DNA of 64,000 bases from positions 124,001 through 188,000 of the forward strand of contig NZ_JARUKY010000004.1 in assembly GCF_029688925.1 (NCBI RefSeq), given 5' to 3'. Of this stretch, positions 18,260-27,040 are shown piece by piece. The translations under genes were made by a program, and so were the position numbers. Each line of letters opens with the position of its first letter. The first letter of the stretch is position 1. This DNA is from Evansella sp. AB-P1. Its GTDB lineage: Bacteria > Bacillota > Bacilli > Bacillales > Salisediminibacteriaceae. The notes beneath the pieces are model-generated. The model was given only the letters and a program-made list of their open reading frames with translations. It did no database searches and had not been told where the DNA came from.

Positions 18260-19336
18260 CTATTGAAATGTAATCGTGTTTACTGTATTTTTATCTAACT
18301 TTTTGATTACTTCTACAATTAGTTTCACAGCATTTTCGAAGTCATCACGGTGTAGGATAGCTGCATGAGTATGAATGTATCGTGTTGCAATTGTGATTGA
18401 TAAAGCAGGTACACCGTTTGCAGTTAAGTGAATAGCTCCAGAATCCGTTCCACCTGCTGCAACAGAATCAAATTGATACGGAATCCCTTTTTCATCTGCA
18501 GTATCTGTTACAAAATCTCGTAACCCTTTATGAGATACCATAGACGCGTCATAAACTAAAATTTGAGGTCCATCTCCCATTTTAGCTAAGGCATCCTTTG
18601 GTGTTACACCAGGAGTATCTCCTGCAATACCTACATCAACACCAAACCCAATGTCTGGTTGAATATGATGTGCAGACGTTCTAGCTCCTCTTAAACCAAC
18701 CTCTTCTTGCACAGTCCCTACACCATAAACGATATTAGGATGTTTTTCATCCTTAAGCTGGCGAAGAACTTCGATTGCAATAGCACAACCGATACGATTA
18801 TCCCAAGCTTTAGCCATTAGCATTTTTTCATTTTTCATAACTGTGAATTCACACACTGGTACGATGGAGTCACCAGGGCGAACACCAAATTCCTCTGCCT
18901 CTTCTCTGCTTGAAGCCCCTATATCAATAAACATATCCTTTTTATCAACTGGTTTTTTACGAGCTTCTGGAGGGAGAATATGTGGTGGTTTAGAACCAAT
19001 AACACCAGGAATATTACCGTTCCGTGTCATAATCGTCACACGTTGTGCTAGCATCACTTGCTCCCACCAGCCTCCAACAGGTTGAAATTTCACAAACCCT
19101 TTCTCATCTACGTGTGTAACCATAAATCCAATTTCATCTAAATGACCTGCAACCATAATTTTAGGTCCGTTTTCATCTCCAACCTTTTTGGCAATCAAGC
19201 TACCTAAATTATCCGTTTCCATTTCATCAGCATATGGAGCTATGTACGACTTCATTACCTCTCGCGGCTCTCTTTCATTACCTGGAATTCCATTTGCATC
19301 TGTTAAATCCTTAAGCATTTTTAATACTTCATCCAT
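18260..19336 (-). CDS. ysdC: M42 family metallopeptidase YsdC
   Basis: A cytoplasmic M42 aminopeptidase (TET/glutamyl-aminopeptidase type) that builds large oligomers and trims short peptides. Metal and catalytic residues are all present: GHLDEIGF with H65 and D67, the bridging AWDNRIGC with D179, the catalytic EE pair at 211-212 ([11 protein letters not shown]), D234 in [10 protein letters not shown] and the final histidine in RYIHTHA. Length 358 is usual. Some databases call the family cellulase/endoglucanase for historical reasons; the peptidase reading is far better. The start has AAGGAGG. Its position next to sspI differs slightly from B. subtilis, where ysdC is closer to rplT. Confidence 0.92.
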   Translation of the reverse strand: MDEVLKMLKDLTDANGIPGNEREPREVMKSYIAPYADEMETDNLGSLIAKKVGDENGPKIMVAGHLDEIGFMVTHVDEKGFVKFQPVGGWWEQVMLAQRVTIMTRNGNIPGVIGSKPPHILPPEARKKPVDKKDMFIDIGASSREEAEEFGVRPGDSIVPVCEFTVMKNEKMLMAKAWDNRIGCAIAIEVLRQLKDEKHPNIVYGVGTVQEEVGLRGARTSAHHIQPDIGFGVDVGIAGDTPGVTPKDALAKMGDGPQILVYDASMVSHKGLRDFVTDTADEKGIPYQFDSVAAGGTDSGAIHLTANGVPALSITIATRYIHTHAAILHRDDFENAVKLIVEVIKKLDKNTVNTITFQ

Positions 19337-19453
19337 TAATAGTGTACCTCCTTATTGGTAGTGAATAAAAAAATAATACCAACTTTAATTATAACGATAT
19401 TTAACAGCATTCTCAAATTTCGGTATACGAAATAAGAACGACCATATCATGTC

Positions 19454-19954
19454 TTAGTATCCTTGATCTTGACGGGTATGATTCACTTTATTTTTTTCTT
19501 CATAGGCAAAAATAATATCTTGTTCAGTAAACCCTAAGGCCGAACCTAATTTTAAGTAAGATTGAAATAAAGTTATGTATTTCTTCTCTGCACCATTTAA
19601 CCGCAGACTTGAAACAGCTTCTATGACATCATAAAAATAAGGAACTAGGTCTTCTCCACTTTTTTTATTTTCTGGTAGAAGGTCAATTGACACAATATTT
19701 TCATAGCCAAACTCTAATCCAACAGATAAAATAAAATGTATGCCGTCTACATATTCTTCTAATATGACTGAATCACTTGATGGAGCTTTTTCACTCCAAA
19801 ATTTAAAACAACGGGTTTCATTTGCTAATTCAGCAACCTCCACATGGAAAGCAAGAAGCTTTTGGTTCAATAAATCCTTTTCCTGCAATCCATGTTTTGT
19901 TTCGATATAATGATCTAACTCTCGCTGTTTATTATAAAGATTTGTAAAGTCCAT
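19454..19954 (-). CDS. Dimeric dUTP diphosphatase (dUTPase_2, all-alpha NTP-PPase)
   Basis: A MazG-related all-alpha dUTPase that hydrolyses dUTP to dUMP and keeps uracil out of DNA. The magnesium-binding pattern ExxE...ExxD is visible at E39, E42 (HVEVAELANETRCFKFW) and E67, D70 (LEEYVDGIHF); the C-terminal YEEKNKVNHTRQDQGY is typical. I use the ATG at 19954 (166 residues) with GAGGAG 7 bases upstream. It is unrelated in fold to the trimeric Dut/YosS enzymes. It stands alone, divergent from ysdB. Confidence 0.88.
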   Translation of the reverse strand: MDFTNLYNKQRELDHYIETKHGLQEKDLLNQKLLAFHVEVAELANETRCFKFWSEKAPSSDSVILEEYVDGIHFILSVGLEFGYENIVSIDLLPENKKSGEDLVPYFYDVIEAVSSLRLNGAEKKYITLFQSYLKLGSALGFTEQDIIFAYEEKNKVNHTRQDQGY

Positions 19955-20019
19955 AAGAAAACTCCTCTTCAAAAATTTTAAAAAACTTTTGCATTTATTA
20001 TAGCAAAAGTGAAAATAGA

Positions 20020-20045
20020 TGAAACCTTATTTTGTTTTATTCGTA
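20020..20045 (+). promoter_or_regulatory. SigW-type promoter of ysdB
   Basis: TGAAAC (20020-20025), 16 bases, CGTA (20042-20045): a perfect match to the B. subtilis SigW consensus. It lies about 100 bases before ysdB. B. subtilis ysdB is a known SigW (cell-envelope stress) target, so control appears conserved. Confidence 0.8.
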
Positions 20046-20148
20046 TACAATAGAAAATAACTTGTATTCACTTCTTTAAATGATGGATTTTTTACATTTC
20101 AAGATGGGAATAGATGAAACTAAGAATGTATTTAAAGGAGAGATGGTC

Positions 20149-20550
20149 ATGACGGTGATCCTTTTTCGCTTGTTCCTCCTTATTGCAATAGGAATCATTG
20201 TGTATAGTATCGGCAAATATTTACTTGATCCACGTCGGAAATTAGAAGCGGCTCACCTTCGTGGTGATTTCTTCATTCTCGATGAAGCGGATAATGTCCG
20301 TAAAAATTTATTATTCACTTATCGCAATGTTATGTTTGAAGGAGAAAAATTTTTAGGGGCTACAGAAGAATCTCTTGAGGTAACCTCCATTATGATTTCT
20401 ACAGAGGATACAGATAAATTACAAGGATTAAGTAAAAGGGATTTTTATTTTATCGAAAAAGAGATATTAATACACTATCCAAAAGCAGAAATTGAATGGA
20501 AAAATCCTATCAATAAGTTATTAAAAAGAATGGAAAAAAATAATCAATAA
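20149..20550 (+). CDS. ysdB: SigW-regulon protein YsdB
   Basis: A 133-residue protein with one N-terminal membrane helix (about 5-23) and a cytoplasmic domain carrying the conserved stretch FFILDEADNVRKNLLFTYR and FEGEKFLGATEESLEVTSI. It matches B. subtilis YsdB along its length; the molecular role is unknown. The ATG at 20149 is favoured because GGAG lies 8 bases upstream; earlier ATGs at 20080 and 20143 lack proper sites. A perfect SigW promoter upstream points to the envelope-stress response. A terminator follows. Confidence 0.87.
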   Translation: MTVILFRLFLLIAIGIIVYSIGKYLLDPRRKLEAAHLRGDFFILDEADNVRKNLLFTYRNVMFEGEKFLGATEESLEVTSIMISTEDTDKLQGLSKRDFYFIEKEILIHYPKAEIEWKNPINKLLKRMEKNNQ

Positions 20551-20586
20551 TAATATAAGGAGATTGGAGAATTACTAATACCAATC

Positions 20587-20619
20587 AGGCTTAGACTAAG
20601 AAATTATCTAAGCCTTTTT
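20587..20619 (+). terminator. Terminator of ysdB
   Basis: AGGCTTAGA (20587-20595) pairs with TCTAAGCCT (20607-20615), followed by TTTT on the plus strand. Confidence 0.8.
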
Positions 20620-20675
20620 GTGTTTTCCATCGTCAAAATAGCATAGTACAATACAGCGACCACACACATCCATGA

Positions 20676-21215
20676 TTAATTTAATAAATCATGGACTGCA
20701 TCTGTCAGCTTTTGACCAACTGCTAACTGCACTTTTCTTGCTTTTTCATCTAAATGTTGAATATCTTCTGTTTGAACTTCCCAAGATAATTGTAATTCTT
20801 GTTCTAAACTATCCACGACTTCTTCAATCGAAAATTGATACTTTCCATATAAATAGATAGCTCTGTTTTCGTCTAGGAGTTCTTCTGGCACTCTAAAATT
20901 TAAGTTACGCATTATTTTATCAAATTCTTTCTCTCCATGTCTTTCCTTCGTTGTATGTAATAAAGATAGTATTTCATTTGCGAGGTGAACGTTGATATCT
21001 TCCTCTAGCATCTTTCTTTCTAAATCGTTTATTGATATTTTATTTCCTAACCTTCCCATAATAAAACTTCCAATAACTCCTACGATTAGTAAAATAGTTA
21101 ATGTATTAAAATATTCATTCACATACTCACTACCTATCCCTAACCAACTTAACGTAAAAATTAAACCCATAATACCAGATAATGTTTGAAAGAAATGTTT
21201 TATATAATTTTTCAT
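20676..21215 (-). CDS. Hypothetical protein with two N-terminal membrane helices
   Basis: I do not recognise this 179-residue protein. It has two hydrophobic helices at about 8-26 and 36-53, then a long charged, mostly helical cytoplasmic tail (LERKMLEEDINVHLANEI and following) with few cysteines or glycines and no enzyme motif. GGAGGTGA precedes the ATG at good spacing, so it is a real gene. It lies between ysdB and the Ku gene and converges with ysdB. It could be a regulatory or structural membrane protein; nothing in the neighbours decides. Confidence 0.7.
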   Translation of the reverse strand: MKNYIKHFFQTLSGIMGLIFTLSWLGIGSEYVNEYFNTLTILLIVGVIGSFIMGRLGNKISINDLERKMLEEDINVHLANEILSLLHTTKERHGEKEFDKIMRNLNFRVPEELLDENRAIYLYGKYQFSIEEVVDSLEQELQLSWEVQTEDIQHLDEKARKVQLAVGQKLTDAVHDLLN

Positions 21216-21329
21216 AAACAGTCACCTCCAATCAACTTACGAATAATCACACATACTGTTTTCACTTTTTTCTCATCCTAAATGGAATTTAAAGCTCTAC
21301 TTATCATAATTTAATCATATAAACTGGAA

Positions 21330-21336
21330 CATACTA
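21330..21336 (+). promoter_or_regulatory. Forespore-like -10 element upstream of ku
   Basis: CATACTA lies 39 bases before the Ku start codon and equals the SigG -10 consensus. The matching -35 is poor (TAATT region). B. subtilis ykoV (Ku) is expressed in the forespore, so control by SigG is plausible but not shown. Confidence 0.35.
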
Positions 21337-21375
21337 AGCAATACACGAAGTAGTTTTAAAAGGAGGAATTAGTAC

Positions 21376-22227
21376 ATGCACACCATATGGAAGGGTACCA
21401 TATCTTTTGGATTAGTTAATATACCTATTAAGTTACATGCTGCAACTGAAGACAAAGACGTAAAACTTAGAAATCTTCACAAAGATTGTCATGCTCCAAT
21501 CAAATATGCACGTACGTGCTCAGAATGTGGAAAAGAAATAAAAAATGAAGAAATTGTTAAAGCGTATGAATATACAGAAGGAAAATATGTCGTTTTAGAT
21601 GATGAAGAACTTCAAAAACTAAAAAAAGAACAAGAGGACAAGGCTGTAGAAATTATTGATTTTGTTATGCTAGATGAAATTGACCCAATCTATTTTGATC
21701 GCACGTATTATGTAAGCCCTAACGAAGGGGGATCAAAAGCCTATGCCTTATTAAGGAAAACTCTTTCTGATACGAATAAAATTGGACTAGCTAAAATCAC
21801 CATTCGTTCTAAAGAAAATTTAGCTGCAATTCGTGTATATGGTAACACCATCGTAATGGAAACACTTCATTTCCCTGATGAAGTTAGGGATATAAAAGGC
21901 GTACCAAATGTACCAGATGAGACAACCATTCAAGATAAGGAATTAGCTACTGCCAAAACATTAGTTGAACATCTCACAGCTGAATTTGACCCTACGAAAT
22001 ACACAGATGACTATCGACTCGAACTTTTAGAGCTTATTCGTGAAAAGGTAGAGGAAGATAAAGGGGTAACAAAACAGGAACAAACCAATGTCATTGACTT
22101 AATGGAAGCATTAGAAAAAAGTATTGAAAAAGCTAAACCTGCTAAAACGACGAAAAAAGCAACCAAAACGACCAAAAAAGCAACTCCTTCGAAAACGACA
22201 AAAAAACAAACAAAAAAGGCAACATAA
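21376..22227 (+). CDS. ku: Non-homologous end-joining protein Ku
   Basis: Bacterial Ku is a homodimeric ring that binds double-strand DNA ends and recruits the LigD-type ligase/polymerase. The start MHTIWKGTISFGLVNIPIKL and the later IYFDRTYYVSP are diagnostic. The last 30 or so residues are a Lys/Thr-rich tail (KTTKKAT repeats), a feature that in other Ku proteins helps DNA threading. Length 283 is typical. AAAAGGAGG precedes the ATG. It heads a three-gene cassette (Ku, ligase, polymerase) with gaps of 12 and 25 bases, inserted between ysdB and ysdA relative to B. subtilis, where ykoUV is elsewhere. Confidence 0.95.
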   Translation: MHTIWKGTISFGLVNIPIKLHAATEDKDVKLRNLHKDCHAPIKYARTCSECGKEIKNEEIVKAYEYTEGKYVVLDDEELQKLKKEQEDKAVEIIDFVMLDEIDPIYFDRTYYVSPNEGGSKAYALLRKTLSDTNKIGLAKITIRSKENLAAIRVYGNTIVMETLHFPDEVRDIKGVPNVPDETTIQDKELATAKTLVEHLTAEFDPTKYTDDYRLELLELIREKVEEDKGVTKQEQTNVIDLMEALEKSIEKAKPAKTTKKATKTTKKATPSKTTKKQTKKAT

Positions 22228-22239
22228 AGGTGTTTAAAG

Positions 22240-23181
22240 ATGAAGCCAATCATACCCTTTGAACCGATTAGCTCCACTAAAATACCAAACGAAAAGGAAT
22301 GGATATATCAGATCAAATGGGATGGTGTTAGAATACTTACTTATTTTGATGGAAAAGAAATTAATTTACGTAATCGTAAGCAGAATGAACGAACACACCA
22401 CTTCCCAGAACTGATTGACTTACCCTCCTACTGTAATGCAAAAAGTGTCATTCTAGATGGAGAGGTTATCGCACTAAATAAACATGGCCACCCCTCTTTC
22501 CGTGAAGTAATGCGTCGAGACGCAATACGTCGAATGGATCGTGTACAGCATATGATAAACGAAGTCCCTGTTTACTATATGGTTTTTGATATTGTTTATT
22601 TGAACGGTAAGTGGGTAAATCTCCTTCCTTTAACAGAAAGGATAGAGATTCTCGCATCCATTATAAAGCCTAATAATCATGTGCAATTAACAACATCTCA
22701 CGATGATGGCAATACATTATTTGACGTAACAAAGGAAAAGGGAATGGAAGGAATTCTAGCGAAAAAATTAACCTCATCATACAAGCTAGGTGGAAAAGAT
22801 GAGGCATGGCTTAAAATTAAAAATTTTCAAGATGTTATTGCTGTAATTGGTGGAGTAACATACCGTAACGGCATTGTAAATGCAGTATTATTAGGTTTAT
22901 ATGATCAGGATGGACACCTTCATTATATAGGACACGCTGGTACTGGAAAATTATCTGTGTCTGATTGGAGGACGATTACTGATTTTGTAGAACCGTTAAT
23001 TATGGAAACTCGCCCATTTATAAATGAACCAGAAAGAAGAAAAAATACAAAATGGCTTCAACCAAAATTAACAGTTAAGATCCAGTTTATCGAATGGCCA
23101 AAGGGAGGATCCATACGTCAGCCTAGTATCCAAGCTTTCGTAAACGTCCCACCAGAGGAATGTAGATTAACTAACAAATAA
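22240..23181 (+). CDS. ATP-dependent DNA ligase, stand-alone LigD ligase domain
   Basis: A 313-residue ATP-dependent ligase with only the two core domains. The nucleotidyltransferase has the active lysine K26 (QIKWDGVR), motif III near ILDGEVI (71-77), motif IV EGILAKK (170-176) and motif V WLKIKN (190-195). The OB domain covers about 198-312 and ends with the usual KIQFIEWPKGGSIRQPS. In B. subtilis this activity is the N-terminal half of LigD (YkoU); here it is a separate gene, 12 bases behind Ku, with its own ribosome site AAAGGTG. It should seal ends held by Ku. Confidence 0.92.
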   Translation: MKPIIPFEPISSTKIPNEKEWIYQIKWDGVRILTYFDGKEINLRNRKQNERTHHFPELIDLPSYCNAKSVILDGEVIALNKHGHPSFREVMRRDAIRRMDRVQHMINEVPVYYMVFDIVYLNGKWVNLLPLTERIEILASIIKPNNHVQLTTSHDDGNTLFDVTKEKGMEGILAKKLTSSYKLGGKDEAWLKIKNFQDVIAVIGGVTYRNGIVNAVLLGLYDQDGHLHYIGHAGTGKLSVSDWRTITDFVEPLIMETRPFINEPERRKNTKWLQPKLTVKIQFIEWPKGGSIRQPSIQAFVNVPPEECRLTNK

Positions 23182-23206
23182 GTAAGAACTATAAAAGGAT
23201 GAAAAA

Positions 23207-24475
23207 ATGAGTCATAAAAAATTAACAACAAAGAAAAATACATTGTTTCCTAAAATAAAAAAAGATTATACTGGCCTTTTTATCGTTACAGGCTATCATC
23301 AAAAATTGGATGAATTTACAGTTGGAGTATTAAAGAATAATGAGTTAACGGAAGTTGGCACATTCAGTAATGGTTTATCAAAGGAAGAAAAGCACACGTT
23401 AAAAACCTTTATTCTAAATAAAAATAAAGGTGTTCGACAACAACACGTTAAAATTGAATTAGGGATATGTGTGGAGTTAACATTTTCACACGTTGAAAAT
23501 GAGAATTTAGAAAGTCCTGAATTTATTACTTTTAGGACCGATGTGAGCTGGGAGACGTGCACATGGGGAAAATTACTTTTAATGAATGGACATATAGACA
23601 AAAGCATTCAAATTACAAGTCCTGATAAACCTATTTGGAATAACCCCTACGTAAATAAAGACCAATATATCAGCTATTTATATGAGATATCCCCATATAT
23701 TTTACCTTTTTTGAATGATCGTATTGTAACAGTACTTCGGTTCCCACACGGAGTACATGATGAAGCATTTTATCAAAAAAATTGTCCTGATTATGCCCCA
23801 CCTTTTATTACTACCTTTGAAGAGGACAATATAAATTACATTGTCTGTAATGATCCTTCCACATTAATATGGCTAGGAAATCAGTTAGCATTAGAATTTC
23901 ATGTTCCTTTTAATACAATTAAAAGCTCCAATCCTAATGAAATTGTTTTTGATCTCGATCCCCCTTCTAAAGACTATTTTCCTCTTGCTATAAAAGGGGC
24001 TATGGAAATGCACAGGCTGTTTGAAAAATTTCAAATAACTAGCTACCCTAAATTATCAGGGAACAAAGGGATTCAAATTCACATTCCCATTATGGATTCA
24101 CAACTCACATATAAAGAAACGAGATATTTCACTGAATTTATTGCAAACTATTTAGTTGAAAAATTCCCGAATGATTTTACTGTAGAACGAATGAAGAAAA
24201 AACGAAAGAATAAATTATACATTGATTTCGTACAACACTGGAGTGGAAAAACGATTATATGTCCCTATTCCTTGCGTGGAGTAGAAGGAGCTACAGTTGC
24301 TGCTCCTTTATATTGGGAGGAAGTAAATAAAAATCTTCATCCAAATAATTATCAACTTTATACAATGTTAGATCGACTAAATACAATTTCCTGCCCCTTA
24401 AAAGATTATTTTCAGCAAAAAAATGAATCTGTAAAGGAGATCATTACATCAATAAAAGAAAAGCAAAAAAAATAA
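23207..24475 (+). CDS. NHEJ polymerase protein: ligase-type OB domain plus PrimPol (LigD POL) domain
   Basis: The C-terminal part (about 135-415) is the LigD polymerase/primase: IVFDLDPPS gives the catalytic D249 and D251, KLSGNKGIQIHIP (S284 onward) binds the triphosphate, and LYIDFVQH supplies D340. It fills in gaps with dNTPs or rNTPs at joined ends. The first 120 residues (GLFIVTGYHQKLDEFTVGVL to the WETCTW turn) resemble the OB region of B. subtilis LigD, so the protein looks like LigD without its nucleotidyltransferase domain. It follows the ligase gene by 25 bases with an AAAGGATG site. A terminator closes the cassette. Confidence 0.88.
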   Translation: MSHKKLTTKKNTLFPKIKKDYTGLFIVTGYHQKLDEFTVGVLKNNELTEVGTFSNGLSKEEKHTLKTFILNKNKGVRQQHVKIELGICVELTFSHVENENLESPEFITFRTDVSWETCTWGKLLLMNGHIDKSIQITSPDKPIWNNPYVNKDQYISYLYEISPYILPFLNDRIVTVLRFPHGVHDEAFYQKNCPDYAPPFITTFEEDNINYIVCNDPSTLIWLGNQLALEFHVPFNTIKSSNPNEIVFDLDPPSKDYFPLAIKGAMEMHRLFEKFQITSYPKLSGNKGIQIHIPIMDSQLTYKETRYFTEFIANYLVEKFPNDFTVERMKKKRKNKLYIDFVQHWSGKTIICPYSLRGVEGATVAAPLYWEEVNKNLHPNNYQLYTMLDRLNTISCPLKDYFQQKNESVKEIITSIKEKQKK

Positions 24476-24510
24476 AAGGAGCTTTAAAGATTACTCTTAA
24501 AAGCTCCTTT
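24475..24510 (+). terminator. Terminator of the Ku-ligase-polymerase cassette
   Basis: AAAGGAGCTTT and AAAGCTCCTTT form the stem, overlapping the polymerase stop codon; inner bases AAGA/TCTT extend it. Confidence 0.75.
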
Positions 24511-24541
24511 AGTTATTTTCACTTCTAGATTCGTGACAAAA

Positions 24542-25126
24542 CTAATCTGTTGATGTAGATTTGTTAGGAAAAAAACGACTCCATTTATACGTTATAGTTT
24601 CCTTTTTTCCTAAATAAGCAAATAAGCTAATTAATAAAACAAAGAATACAATGGAAACGTATATTGGCATTTCCGTTATGGCCTGACCAAATGCAGTATA
24701 TATTAATGATGGTAGAATAACTCCACCGATTGAATAACGCATATACTCTTTAAAGGATGATGTCATTTCCATTAAGTATAGAGAAAGTAGGTGGAAATGA
24801 ACAAATGGCATCATACGTAAAATCATTACTTGCCCTAAAGTAAGGGTCCGATCTTTCATAATTTTACCTTTTAAATCACTAATTCTATTTCGAAAGGAAG
24901 GAAATATATCTACAAGCTTATAAAAGAAAAAACTCATGAGGGAGAGCCCAATAATAGAATAAATAGTCCCGTGCAAAAACCCAAATAATATTCCTCCCGC
25001 AACACATACCACAATAACTGGTAAAAATAAAAATGGTCTTATTAAGTGTAAAATGATAAATAAAACTGGGCCTAACCACCCTGCTTCTTCAATGACTTGA
25101 GGGATTGCTTGGTTGAACATATTCAT
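24542..25126 (-). CDS. TVP38/TMEM64 (VTT domain) family membrane protein
   Basis: A 194-residue multi-pass membrane protein of the DedA/TVP38 superfamily. The amphipathic re-entrant segment typical of the VTT domain is visible (AGGILFGFLHGTIYSIIGLS, about 43-62), then RMMPFVHFHLLSLYLMEMTS and a final membrane helix at about 155-170. DedA relatives move undecaprenyl phosphate or phospholipids; the substrate here is unknown. It may be the relocated ortholog of B. subtilis ytxB, which has the same family but lies beside ytxC. GGAGG precedes the ATG. Confidence 0.82.
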   Translation of the reverse strand: MNMFNQAIPQVIEEAGWLGPVLFIILHLIRPFLFLPVIVVCVAGGILFGFLHGTIYSIIGLSLMSFFFYKLVDIFPSFRNRISDLKGKIMKDRTLTLGQVMILRMMPFVHFHLLSLYLMEMTSSFKEYMRYSIGGVILPSLIYTAFGQAITEMPIYVSIVFFVLLISLFAYLGKKETITYKWSRFFPNKSTSTD

Positions 25127-25211
25127 GGTGCATCCTCCTCTCTCATAACATGTCTATGTTATTCACTTCATTCTATGTTTTCTATTTTTCTAAAATTAAT
25201 CATTAAAATTT

Positions 25212-25487
25212 TTATGTTAATACTAATACTATCAGTAAAATATGAATAAGTGCAATAAGTGGTAACCCAAAGCTAAACATAGGCTTTCTCGTTTTATGGC
25301 GGAATAGTCTTGATGCAATAACCATAAAAAATGATGCCCCAAAAATAGCAATGAACATAAGAGTCTTTTCTGAAATACGGTGTTTTTGTTTTATTGCTAA
25401 CTGCTTATCAATACCCATAAAAATAAAGCCAGTAATATTTATGAGAACAATATATATAATAAAACTTGTCGATAAAAACATATTCAA
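25212..25487 (-). CDS. ysdA: DUF1294 family membrane protein YsdA
   Basis: A 91-residue membrane protein of the DUF1294 family. Three hydrophobic segments (about 7-25, 43-60, 70-90) flank the conserved GIDKQLAIKQKHRISEKTL and RHKTRKPMFSFGLP. Function unknown. I use the TTG at 25487, with an AGGAAAG site about 7 bases upstream; an ATG two codons later is possible. Its place just beyond rplT is as in B. subtilis. Confidence 0.83.
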   Translation of the reverse strand: MNMFLSTSFIIYIVLINITGFIFMGIDKQLAIKQKHRISEKTLMFIAIFGASFFMVIASRLFRHKTRKPMFSFGLPLIALIHILLIVLVLT

Positions 25488-25572
25488 CTATTTCTTTCCT
25501 TCCTACAAAGCATATTCATGTTAAATAAGCTTGTGATCCCAAATTTACTGTAAGACTGTAGTCATGTCAACA

Positions 25573-25645
25573 GTAAGAAAAGCGCAAGTCGATGGAGCTA
25601 GACAACGGTAGAAAAAACTTATAAATTATCTTTATAATACGGTCT
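25573..25645 (+). repeat. Family C dispersed repeat, degenerate copy
   Basis: Begins AGTAAGAAAAGCGCAAG and ends near TAAATTATCTTTATAAT. The opening is shared with copies at 36048, 48278 and 61141; the GTCCT hairpin seen in the others is missing here, so this is a shortened copy. Confidence 0.6.
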
Positions 25646-25653
25646 AACAAACA

Positions 25654-25684
25654 AAGGCCACTCTCTTAATGAGAGTGACCTTTA
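25654..25684 (-). terminator. Terminator of infC-rpmI-rplT
   Basis: AAAGGCCACTCTC pairs with GAGAGTGACCTTT across a 5-base loop, followed by T-rich sequence on the minus strand, 20 bases after rplT. Confidence 0.82.
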
Positions 25685-25704
25685 ATTGTTAGAAGCATAC
25701 AAAC

Positions 25705-26061
25705 TTATTTTAATCCTGTTTTTGCTTTTTCTGCTAAGTCAGCAAATGCTTTTTCATCATGAACAGCGATATCAGCAAGCATTTTACGGTTCATTTCAAT
25801 TCCAGACTGCTTTAATCCGTGCATGAAACGGTTGTATGAAAGTCCGTTGATCCGTGCTGCAGCATTGATTCGTGTAATCCATAATTTACGGAAATCACGC
25901 TTCTTTTGTCTACGATCACGGTAAGCATATAGGAATGATTTCATTACCTGCACTTGTGCCGACTTAAATAATCTATGTTTTGAACCTACATAACCTTTTG
26001 CAAGTTTTAATACTCTTTTACGACGACGACGTGCAACATAACCGCCTTTTACTCTAGCCAT
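25705..26061 (-). CDS. rplT: 50S ribosomal protein L20
   Basis: A primary 23S rRNA-binding protein needed early in 50S assembly. The start [20 protein letters not shown] and the later [20 protein letters not shown] are the standard L20 signatures; 118 residues is normal. In Bacillus it also represses its own operon by binding the L20 leader upstream of infC, which is recognisable here at 27041. It is the last gene of infC-rpmI-rplT, with a GGAGG ribosome site and a terminator after it. Confidence 0.97.
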   Translation of the reverse strand: MARVKGGYVARRRRKRVLKLAKGYVGSKHRLFKSAQVQVMKSFLYAYRDRRQKKRDFRKLWITRINAAARINGLSYNRFMHGLKQSGIEMNRKMLADIAVHDEKAFADLAEKAKTGLK

Positions 26062-26145
26062 CGTAATCCCTCCTTCAATATCAATTCTAAGTAGTCAACT
26101 GTAGACTGAAAATTTCACATGTTTCTATAACATGAAGAAATCTTA

Positions 26146-26334
26146 TTAAATCATATTTCCAATACGTCTTTGGTCACCTTTGCTTACTAAACCGCTTTTA
26201 CGAAGCTTTCTCTTTTGCTTTTGAGATTTGTTTGCTGCTAAGTGGCTAGTATATGCATGGGAACGCTTCAATTTGCCTGTTCCTGTCTTTTTAAAACGCT
26301 TTGCAGCGCCTCTATGAGTTTTCATTTTTGGCAT
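26146..26334 (-). CDS. rpmI: 50S ribosomal protein L35
   Basis: A small basic 50S protein beginning [20 protein letters not shown], the L35 signature. At 62 residues it is about four shorter than B. subtilis L35 because the C-terminal end stops after RRIGNMI; no frameshift is apparent. It lies between infC and rplT, in the fixed order of this operon. Confidence 0.96.
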   Translation of the reverse strand: MPKMKTHRGAAKRFKKTGTGKLKRSHAYTSHLAANKSQKQKRKLRKSGLVSKGDQRRIGNMI

Positions 26335-26442
26335 CTTGGGTTTCCTCCCTATCTGCGAATTTCATAATCTTGTGTATTGAAACCTATTATTTAAAGTTGT
26401 TGTTGTCTTAAATTTAGAAATAAATCGGTTCAATCAACTTAT

Positions 26443-26958
26443 TTATTTTTCTGCTTTTGGTGAAAGGATGAGGAACATACTTCTACCTTCCATCTTCGGC
26501 TTCTGCTCGATCGTAGCGATATCTTCACATTCCTTCGCTAATTTTTCGAGAACAACTTTTCCAATTTGAGAGTGCGTTATTGCACGTCCACGGAATCGAA
26601 TTGCCGCTTTTACTTTATCACCCTTAGTTAAAAACTTACGTGCATTACGAAGTTTTGTGTTGAAGTCATGTTCTTCGATCGTTGGGCTTAAGCGTACTTC
26701 TTTCGTATTAATAATCTTTTGGTTTTTCCGAGCTTCCTTTTCTTTCTTTTGCTGCTCGTAACGAAACTTTCCGTAGTCCATGATCCGACAAACTGGTGGT
26801 TTTGCGTTCGGAGCTACCATAACAAGGTCTAGATTGGCATTTTGTGCCATTTCTAATGCTTCCTGCTTCGTTTTTACTCCAATTTGGTCACCGTTAGCAC
26901 CGACTAAACGTACTTCTCTTGCACGTATTCCGTCGTTAATGATCATCTCCTTACTAAT
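26443..26958 (-). CDS. infC: Translation initiation factor IF-3 with ATT start codon
   Basis: IF-3 binds the 30S subunit and checks start-codon/initiator-tRNA pairing. The N-domain ([20 protein letters not shown]), the basic linker ([20 protein letters not shown]) and the C-domain ([14 protein letters not shown]) are all normal. The likely start is ATT at 26958-26956, giving a protein beginning (M)[12 protein letters not shown], 171 residues: a perfect GGAGGT lies 8 bases before it. An ATG at 26991 would place that site inside the gene. A rare AUU start is a known feature of infC that lets IF-3 limit its own synthesis. It is preceded by the L20 leader. Confidence 0.93.
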   Translation of the reverse strand: MSKEMIINDGIRAREVRLVGANGDQIGVKTKQEALEMAQNANLDLVMVAPNAKPPVCRIMDYGKFRYEQQKKEKEARKNQKIINTKEVRLSPTIEEHDFNTKLRNARKFLTKGDKVKAAIRFRGRAITHSQIGKVVLEKLAKECEDIATIEQKPKMEGRSMFLILSPKAEK

Positions 26959-27040
26959 GTTGAGCCACCTCCATAAATTATTGGGGATCAAAGCAAGATG
27001 TGATCATAACACCTTTGTAAACCTCTACTGATGTTAGCAT

